Shown here piece after piece: positions 6,583 through 11,792 of a DNA stretch of 11,792 bases. The translations under genes were made by a program, and so were the position numbers. Position 1 is the stretch's first letter. Every line of letters begins with the position of its first letter. The stretch is from Balneolaceae bacterium (GTDB lineage: Bacteria; Bacteroidota; Rhodothermia; Balneolales; Balneolaceae), in contig SLGA01000035.1 in the NCBI GenBank assembly GCA_007123985.1, positions 1 through 11,792 on the forward strand. The letters are read 5' to 3'. The notes beneath the pieces are model-generated. The model was not told the origin of the DNA, did not search any database, and saw nothing but the letters and a program-made list of their open reading frames with translations.

Positions 6583-7443
6583 ATGGATCTAATAAGTTCT
6601 TTAGGGAATGCAACCTTTGAGAATTATGTAGCGCTCGACTCTGGTTTTACAGAAATGGCTTACCAGATGTCTGCCCATGTACTTACACTGGGATACGCCA
6701 TAATGCTCGCAGGTTTGCTATATTTTGTTCTTACCATAAAAACAGTGGCACCCAAATACCGGATATCATCAGTTTTATCCGTTGTTGTTATGGTTTCTGC
6801 GTTTTTGCTTCTGCTTGTTCAGTCGCAAAACTGGACCGGTGCTATGGCTTACGACACTGAATCTGCCCGCTACGTACTTGGAAACTCAACCGATTTGTTC
6901 AATAATGGTTATCGTTATTTGAACTGGTTGATCGACGTACCAATGCTTCTGTTCCAGATTCTGTTTGTTGTTACACTTACAAGAAGCGATTTCAGTAAAA
7001 TCAGGAATGGTTTCTGGTTCTCAGGAACTGCAATGATTCTTACAGGCTATGTAGGCCAGTATTACGAAGTAACCAGCCCAACGCTCTTCTTCGTATGGGG
7101 TTTTATCTCTACGATATTCTTTGTGCATATCTTAATCCTCATGAAGCGTGTAATTACTGAAGGTAAAGAGGGTGCACCACCGAAAGCTCAAAAATACCTT
7201 GGCTCCATCTGGACGCTGTTTCTTTTCTCCTGGATGCTCTATCCGGGCGCTTATCTGATGCCATATCTGTTTGGTGGATTAGAGCCGGCTCTCAGTGAGA
7301 CAGCTGTTGTAGCCCGCCATATTACCTATACAGTGGCAGATGTTAGTTCTAAAGTTATTTACGGAATTCTGTTAACTCTTACCGCACAGGAAATGAGTAA
7401 AGCAGATGGGTACGATTACGAAAAATTAGATAATGCACTCTAA
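6583..7443 (+). CDS. Light-driven sodium-pumping rhodopsin (NDQ type, KR2-like)
   Basis: A seven-helix retinal protein of the inner membrane that exports sodium ions in the light. Helix C reads NNGYRYLNWLIDVPMLLFQ. N114, D118 and Q125 form the NDQ signature of sodium pumps in place of D85, T89 and D96 of bacteriorhodopsin, and R111 is kept. Helix G has D253 and the retinal lysine K257 in ADVSSK. Other KR2 features are present with an offset of two: H32, S72, Q80 and D104. Two KR2 selectivity positions differ: N61 is S63 and G263 is T265. The frame could open at GTG 6514 or ATG 6517. I chose ATG 6583 because MDLISSLGNATFENYV matches the KR2 N terminus and gives 286 residues, against 280 in KR2. 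The gene is monocistronic with its own terminator. No carotenoid or retinal synthesis gene is in the window. Confidence 0.96.
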   Translation: MDLISSLGNATFENYVALDSGFTEMAYQMSAHVLTLGYAIMLAGLLYFVLTIKTVAPKYRISSVLSVVVMVSAFLLLLVQSQNWTGAMAYDTESARYVLGNSTDLFNNGYRYLNWLIDVPMLLFQILFVVTLTRSDFSKIRNGFWFSGTAMILTGYVGQYYEVTSPTLFFVWGFISTIFFVHILILMKRVITEGKEGAPPKAQKYLGSIWTLFLFSWMLYPGAYLMPYLFGGLEPALSETAVVARHITYTVADVSSKVIYGILLTLTAQEMSKADGYDYEKLDNAL

Positions 7444-7468
7444 TTTTTCACTTGTTGAGTTATGAGCT

Positions 7469-7499
7469 AAAAGCCCTGTCGTGAGACAGGGCTTTTTTT
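7469..7499 (+). terminator. Strong Rho-independent terminator of the rhodopsin gene
   Basis: A perfect 12-bp stem (AAAAGCCCTGTC at 7469-7480 with GACAGGGCTTTT at 7485-7496) has a GTGA tetraloop and a seven-base T run at 7493-7499. The A run on the left arm could allow some function on the other strand. Confidence 0.93.
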
Positions 7500-7577
7500 A
7501 TGAAATTTATTTTCAGATGATTGCAATCAAAAGTATTTTCTATTTATTCAATTTTAGCACTTAATTAATCTGCAACG

Positions 7578-7973
7578 TTGACTGAAAAAAAGAGCACATC
7601 CGGATTCAAACTAATCTTACTATGGTCTTTAGGGCTGCTTATAGCACTCGCAATATTTGGTGTATTATTCAGGGCTGTGTTTCCTCTTGAGAGGAATCTC
7701 GATGAATCTGAATACATGGAAAAGGTATTCCTGGAATATGAAACAGAATTTTATATAAACCACGATCCCGGCATTGAACCAATCGGCGTATTTGAAGGAG
7801 GTACAATACTATTTGTTGTTGAATCAAGGGATGATTGGAACCTGGTACGACCACTTCCAATGAGTAAACCGGATAGTGTGTGGGTCTCATCAAACACATT
7901 TATATCCTACAATCAGGAAAATTTCAGGCAGTGGCTCATTGATGAAGAGAGACGAAGACATCAATCGAATTAA
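7578..7973 (+). CDS. Small membrane-anchored protein of unknown function, possible SH3-like domain
   Basis: I do not recognise the family. The 131-residue product has a short lysine-rich N terminus (to about 11) and one hydrophobic segment at about 12-33. A hydrophilic, acidic, probably periplasmic region follows. Residues about 65-110 (GGTILFVVESRDDWNLVRPL, then VWVSS) have the spacing of bacterial SH3-like domains (W-x-x-V followed by WV); this is an inference from pattern only. The C terminus is basic (RRRHQSN). The start is TTG at 7578, because an in-frame stop at 7566 lies just upstream and the next ATG would remove the membrane segment. It follows the rhodopsin terminator and precedes the amidase by about 50 bases, so it may share a transcript with the amidase. 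Confidence 0.65.
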   Translation: MTEKKSTSGFKLILLWSLGLLIALAIFGVLFRAVFPLERNLDESEYMEKVFLEYETEFYINHDPGIEPIGVFEGGTILFVVESRDDWNLVRPLPMSKPDSVWVSSNTFISYNQENFRQWLIDEERRRHQSN

Positions 7974-8026
7974 TTCATCAGATAAATAAATCATTTACTT
8001 TCAACCTGTTAAGCGGACAATTGCTC

Positions 8027-9592
8027 ATGAAACAGACAGCCATATTACTCACGACACTTTTTCTGATTCTAATCTCATGTACTTCACCTGCAGAAGAGTC
8101 ACTCTTTGACCGATTATCGCTTGAGGAGATTACCATAGATCAGCTAACAGAAGGGTATGAAAACGGAGATTTTACCATTCAGCAGGTTGTTGAGGCTTAT
8201 CTTCAGCGCATTGAGTCAATCGACCGAAATGGACCCGGCCTGAATGCAGTTCTCACGATTAATGAAAATGCCATTGAGCAGGCTGCAGAACTCGACAGTG
8301 AGTTACTGGAAGGTAATCGCAGAGGCAAACTACACGGCATTCCCATACTCCTGAAAGATAATATCGATACTTACGATATGCCCACAACAGCCGGATCAAG
8401 ATTTCTTGAGGGCTCTGTTCCGCCTGAAGATGCTTTTATTGTGAAAGAGTTACGCAAAGAGGGTGCCATTATACTTGGAAAAGCCAACCTAAGTGAGTGG
8501 GCAAACTTTCACAGCAGTTTCTCATCAAGCGGATGGAGCGGACTTGGCGGGCAGGTTAATAATCCGTACGAACTTTCTCGAAATCCTTGTGGATCGAGTT
8601 CAGGCTCAGCTGCAGCAGCATCAGCAAATCTTGCAGCCATCACAATCGGTACCGAAACAAACGGGTCAATCGTTTGTCCCTCTAATGCAAACGGAATTGT
8701 TGGTTTTAAACCAACTGTAGGGCTTTGGAGCCGAACTGGCATTATACCCATCAGCTACACAACAGATAGTGCCGGGCCTATGACAAGAACTGTACGCGAT
8801 GCAGCTATACTGCTTGGCGTATTAGCAGTTACTGACGAAAGTGATGAGCTGAGCCTTATCGCTGAGGAGCATATTCAAACCGATTACACAACATTTTTGA
8901 ATGAAAACGGATTGGAAGGAAAACGCATCGGATTTTTTACAGGACCCATGGGCAACCATTTTCGTGTAGACTCATTGATGTACCAGGCGGTAAGAGATTT
9001 TGAAAGTATGGGAGCAGAAATCATAGAAATAGACCAAATTGGCACTCAAAATATCGGTGGTGATGCTTTCCGTGTGCTGCTTTATGAGTTTAAAGACGGA
9101 CTGAACAAGTATTTTGAATCTCTTGGCGATAATGCCCCGATACGAAGCGTAGAAGAACTTGCTGAAAAAACACGGGAATTGGCCATTGAGACCGAACAAT
9201 TCGATCGCAGCTTGATTTTCCAGGCTGCTGAGGCTGGAGATCTTGACTCAGAAGAATTCATCACTTCTCTTGAAAATATGCTCACTCAAAGCCGCGAAGA
9301 TGGAATCGACAGAGTGATGGATGAACATAACCTGGATGCAATTATCTCGCCTACAGGGTCACCCGCCTGGAAATCAGATCCGGTAATGGGGGATAATTTC
9401 AGGCTGAGTTCCAGTTCGCCATCTGCCAGGGCAGGATATCCGATTATTACGCTGCCAATGGGTAATATTGATGGCCTGCCGGTTGGTATTTCCATATTTG
9501 GCCGGGCATGGAGTGAAGGCAGGTTACTTGAAGTAGCTTATGCATACGAACAGGGAACAAACCACAGACTTGTGCCCCAATTTTTAGACTGA
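8027..9592 (+). CDS. Amidase-signature family hydrolase, predicted lipoprotein
   Basis: An amidase of the GatA/FAAH family that hydrolyses amide bonds in an unknown substrate. The Ser-cisSer-Lys triad is visible: K110 in PILLKDNID, S190 in CGSSSGS and S214 in ETNGSIVCPS. The 24-residue spacing between the two serines matches FAAH. Unlike GatA it begins with a lipoprotein signal, a hydrophobic stretch ending LILISC with Cys at about residue 18. It should therefore be anchored outside the cytoplasm and is not part of the tRNA amidotransferase. The 521-residue length is normal for stand-alone amidases. The frame also opens at TTG 8021, but ATG 8027 gives a standard signal peptide (MKQTAILL). The phosphodiesterase-like gene starts 53 bases downstream on the same strand. 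Confidence 0.9.
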   Translation: MKQTAILLTTLFLILISCTSPAEESLFDRLSLEEITIDQLTEGYENGDFTIQQVVEAYLQRIESIDRNGPGLNAVLTINENAIEQAAELDSELLEGNRRGKLHGIPILLKDNIDTYDMPTTAGSRFLEGSVPPEDAFIVKELRKEGAIILGKANLSEWANFHSSFSSSGWSGLGGQVNNPYELSRNPCGSSSGSAAAASANLAAITIGTETNGSIVCPSNANGIVGFKPTVGLWSRTGIIPISYTTDSAGPMTRTVRDAAILLGVLAVTDESDELSLIAEEHIQTDYTTFLNENGLEGKRIGFFTGPMGNHFRVDSLMYQAVRDFESMGAEIIEIDQIGTQNIGGDAFRVLLYEFKDGLNKYFESLGDNAPIRSVEELAEKTRELAIETEQFDRSLIFQAAEAGDLDSEEFITSLENMLTQSREDGIDRVMDEHNLDAIISPTGSPAWKSDPVMGDNFRLSSSSPSARAGYPIITLPMGNIDGLPVGISIFGRAWSEGRLLEVAYAYEQGTNHRLVPQFLD

Positions 9593-9633
9593 ATGTTCAG
9601 CATCTGATATATTTTTCATACTTTTTTAACAAG

Positions 9634-9641
9634 AGAAGGAG
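9634..9641 (+). promoter_or_regulatory. Strong Shine-Dalgarno site of the phosphodiesterase gene
   Basis: AGAAGGAG sits 4 bases before the ATG at 9646. It is the only strong match to the 16S rRNA 3' end among the starts in this window. The other genes have A-rich leaders without such a site, as is usual in Bacteroidota. It supports the chosen start. Confidence 0.6.
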
Positions 9642-9645
9642 ATAT

Positions 9646-11031
9646 ATGAGAAAAGTATTGAGTGTTTGCGTATTGGTATTACTCTGGAATTCTTCGGCTT
9701 ATGCAAATTACGAGGACAACAATTCACCCGGAAATGTAATCATCATCAGTATCGATGGTTTTCCGGCAGATCTGCTCTGGGATATAAAAGTGCATGTGCC
9801 CACAATTCGTCAACTCGCCGAAAACGGGGCCTGGGCTCGTTCAATGATCCCATCGAACCCAACGCTTACCTGGGCCAATCACACATCCATTGTTACCGGA
9901 GTCCATCCAGAAAAGCATTGTGTTCTCTTTAACGGAAAAGTTGAATACACCGATGGAAGGCTGCCGGTTCGGGTAAATCCGAGAAAAGACAAGACAGAGC
10001 TTGTAAATGTACCCACTATTTATGATGTAGCATTCAACAGAGGCCTGAGAACTGCAGAAGTAAACTGGCCGGCAACCAGAAACGCAGAGACTCTTTACGA
10101 CAGCTTTCCCGATACACCTGATAATGTTGGTAATATGACGGATGATTTAAGATGGGAACTGTATGATAAAGGGATTTTACATGATATGACCACATTTGCT
10201 CTTTGGCAATTTAGCGGAGCCGGCAGAGATGAAGTCTGGATGAAAACGGCGCTCCATCTCATCGAAAACAGAATGCCAAATCTGCTACTGTTGCACTTTT
10301 TGAATGTTGACAGTATTCATCACAGGCATGGAGTAGATTCCGAAGCCGGTTTTACGGCACTTCAGCTGGTTGATTATCAAATTAAACAGATTGTAGAAAC
10401 TCTCAAAGATACAGGCCAATTTGAAGACACTACAATCTTCATAACCACAGACCATGGATTTACAAATACTCCACAAGCAATTCTGCCAAATATAGCACTG
10501 GCAAAACATGGATTGTTAACAATTGATGACGGACGAATTACGGGTGGCAGGGCTCAGGCAATATCCAATGGGGGAATCTCATTTATTTATGTTGATGATT
10601 CCGAAGATGTTCAAACTGTTCAGCGTGTTAAAGAGATCTTTAAGGCTCATGAAGGAATTCATAAGGTGATAAAACCGGAAGATTATCATTTATATGGCAT
10701 TCCGAATCCTTCAGTTTGTGATCAGTCCGGTGTGTTGCTTCTGGCTGCTGAGCCGGGCTATGCATTCAATAATTCATTGATTGGTGATGAAGTTGTTGTA
10801 CAAAGTACAGATCATGGATTTTCATTAGGTCATCACGGCTTTTTAAATACGTTTATACAGATGAATGGTGCGTTTGTAGCATCAGGAAATGGAATAATCA
10901 GTGGGATGATATTGGATGAGATAGATATCCGATCCATAGCTCCAACTGTTGCGTATCTTCTCGGTTTTGATTTTGCTTCAGCTGACGGCCAAATTTTATA
11001 CGATATTTTGAATATCGACCTTGCCAATTAA
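9646..11031 (+). CDS. Exported nucleotide pyrophosphatase/phosphodiesterase family protein
   Basis: An alkaline-phosphatase-superfamily enzyme of the type I phosphodiesterase/nucleotide pyrophosphatase group, which cleaves phosphodiester or pyrophosphate bonds with two metal ions. A signal peptide ends at about residue 20 (SSAYA followed by NYED), so the protein is periplasmic or secreted. Metal and nucleophile residues are recognisable: D37 in ISIDGF and T75 in NPTLTWANH (the family pattern is PTxTFPNH). D222 and H226 follow in NVDSIHHRHG, then D269-H270 in TTDHGF and a histidine in LGHHGF at 396-397. At 461 residues it is a normal single-domain member. The substrate is unknown; nucleotides, phospholipids or sugar phosphates are all possible. 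It follows the lipoprotein amidase, so both may act on scavenged external compounds. Confidence 0.9.
   Translation: MRKVLSVCVLVLLWNSSAYANYEDNNSPGNVIIISIDGFPADLLWDIKVHVPTIRQLAENGAWARSMIPSNPTLTWANHTSIVTGVHPEKHCVLFNGKVEYTDGRLPVRVNPRKDKTELVNVPTIYDVAFNRGLRTAEVNWPATRNAETLYDSFPDTPDNVGNMTDDLRWELYDKGILHDMTTFALWQFSGAGRDEVWMKTALHLIENRMPNLLLLHFLNVDSIHHRHGVDSEAGFTALQLVDYQIKQIVETLKDTGQFEDTTIFITTDHGFTNTPQAILPNIALAKHGLLTIDDGRITGGRAQAISNGGISFIYVDDSEDVQTVQRVKEIFKAHEGIHKVIKPEDYHLYGIPNPSVCDQSGVLLLAAEPGYAFNNSLIGDEVVVQSTDHGFSLGHHGFLNTFIQMNGAFVASGNGIISGMILDEIDIRSIAPTVAYLLGFDFASADGQILYDILNIDLAN
11001..11017. repeat. Perfect hairpin at the 3' end of the phosphodiesterase gene
   Basis: CGATATT (11001-11007) and AATATCG (11011-11017) form a 7-bp stem around TTG, within the last codons of the gene. 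No T tract follows, so it is not a standard terminator. It may protect the mRNA end or be incidental. Confidence 0.3.
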
Positions 11032-11380
11032 GGTTCCTTTAGAGGTAAAGCAGATTGACGCCGAAAGGTTTATTCGAATCAAATAATAAAAAAATCTCTG
11101 TAATAACAATTCTTTACAAGGCTTATTGCACCTGAGAGAGGCCGAAGCACTGCTTCGGAAAAACTACATAAATATCTCTTTCTATTACTTAGACTTTCAA
11201 AAAAAGAAAAGCCCAACAGAAGCAATATCTATTGAGCTTATTGTACCCTAGAAAGAATGTAACAACTGTAATTTCATGAAGTTAAATGCTTCCCCATTCC
11301 ATTAAAACATTGGCTAAATTAATGAAGCAGCATATTGCTTAATAATGCCTGCAGTAAAAATCAGATAATGTTTTACCACT
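11032..11380. other. Gene-free AT-rich stretch with small hairpin and imperfect repeats
   Basis: No convincing coding frame, tRNA or promoter is visible. Three small structures are. A 7-bp perfect hairpin (CCGAAGC at 11142-11148, GCTTCGG at 11152-11158, loop ACT) is followed by A rather than T. GCTTATTGCACC at 11121-11132 recurs as GCTTATTGTACC at 11236-11247. CTTTA at 11037-11041 pairs with TAAAG at 11046-11050 just after the phosphodiesterase stop. The stretch ends at the recombinase remnant, so it may be old mobile-element flank. Confidence 0.5.
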
Positions 11381-11575
11381 ATGAAGCCAACCTATTCATT
11401 TTACAATAGAAAGAATAAACAGAATAAAGTGCCAACCTATTTCAGAGTTACCTACAACCGGAAATTGAAGTATGTAAACACCGGGATAAAGATTGAGGAA
11501 CAGTATTGGAATGAGACAAGAGAGGAGGTTAAGAAAAGCCATACATCAGAAAAGATTTTAATCGCAAGAGGATGA
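11381..11575 (+). pseudogene. Tyrosine recombinase (integrase) N-terminal remnant
   Basis: The 64 codons match the N-terminal arm-DNA-binding domain of Bacteroidota phage-type integrases. The pattern starts with a short beta strand and a basic stretch (FYNRKNKQNK). PTYFRVTYNRKLKYVNTGIK and the EEQYWN segment follow. Full-length integrases run to about 400 residues with a core-binding domain and a catalytic R-H-R-Y domain; neither is present. The frame ends at TGA 11573-11575 and no other frame recovers the rest in the 217 bases that follow. Frame 3 stays open from 11562 to 11624 and could add about 20 residues by a frameshift, but no recombinase motif appears. This is most likely a broken integrase left by a past insertion. 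A stand-alone small DNA-binding protein is a less likely alternative. Confidence 0.7.
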
Positions 11576-11764
11576 TACCCCGGAATTTCTGAAAGGAACA
11601 ACAAGTGAATTTAGAGAACAAAAATAAAGAATGAGTGTGATGTTGAAAAACTGTCATTCCCGATTTTATGTATTTTATTAGTGAATATATAACAAAAGTT
11701 TATTATCTAAATTCCAATAAGTTTTCATTGAGACATTTTGGACTTTATAACAAAATCTGATTGA

Positions 11765-11792
11765 ATGACATTAACTCCCGAACAAAAAGCAC
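11765..11792 (+). CDS. Partial gene at the window edge, possibly type I restriction subunit R
   Basis: An ATG at 11765 opens a frame reading MTLTPEQKA up to the window end, with the next codon beginning C. N termini of type I restriction-modification R subunits often begin in the style of LTPEQKAR, and the flanking integrase remnant is a common setting for such systems. Nine residues cannot prove the family and the frame may be fortuitous. The 140 bases before it are AT-rich and hold no other gene. Confidence 0.35.

Noticed and set aside
11055..11085. tRNA 3'-end-like fragment (TTATTCGAATC) as an integrase attachment site
   Set aside because: Only a T-arm-like core is present, with no CCA end or acceptor-stem match, so chance is the simpler explanation.
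11142..11160. Rho-independent terminator at the CCGAAGC/GCTTCGG hairpin
   Set aside because: The hairpin is followed by A on the plus strand, and the T run on the minus strand is too short and weak. It was left as a repeat.
1..11792. CRISPR arrays, tRNA or rRNA genes, complete insertion sequences
   Set aside because: No regularly spaced repeats, cloverleaf-like segments, rRNA signatures, or transposases with terminal inverted repeats were seen.

Overview
The window looks like a chromosomal segment of a marine or saline Bacteroidota/Balneolota-type bacterium. Three things point there. The rhodopsin is a close relative of the KR2-type sodium pump. The branched-chain keto-acid dehydrogenase E1 is an alpha/beta fusion. 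Most starts lack a Shine-Dalgarno sequence and sit behind A-rich leaders. The lineage is inferred from gene content and my memory of the families; no search was run.

Layout. Positions 1-50 hold the terminator of an upstream gene that is not in the window. Positions 149-2263 encode polynucleotide phosphorylase (pnp). It converges on a minus-strand E1 alpha/beta fusion (2327-4315), with a shared bidirectional terminator at 2287-2322. Divergent from E1, a plus-strand polyamine cluster follows: S-adenosylmethionine decarboxylase (4475-4879), pyruvoyl-dependent arginine decarboxylase (4892-5368) and spermidine synthase (5437-6288). Together these supply decarboxylated SAM, agmatine and aminopropyl transfer. 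No ureohydrolase is present to turn agmatine or aminopropylagmatine into the final polyamine.

After a repeat-bearing intergenic region (6289-6582) comes a single-gene unit, a light-driven sodium-pump rhodopsin (6583-7443), closed by a strong terminator (7469-7499). It has the NDQ motif in helix C and the retinal lysine in helix G. By alignment to KR2 from memory, it differs at the two residues described as the KR2 cytoplasmic ion-selectivity site. Next are a small membrane-anchored protein of unknown function (7578-7973), a lipoprotein amidase (8027-9592) and an exported nucleotide pyrophosphatase/phosphodiesterase-like enzyme (9646-11031).

The right end (11032-11792) changes character. It is AT-rich and gene-poor, with small hairpins and imperfect repeats. 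It holds a 64-codon remnant of a Bacteroidota-type tyrosine recombinase (arm-binding domain only) and, at the very edge, the first nine codons of a gene whose start resembles type I restriction HsdR subunits. This looks like the border of a genomic or defense island, although the interior lies outside the window. Apart from that border and the rhodopsin details, the content is recognisable housekeeping and transport genes. I do not see a complete undescribed system.
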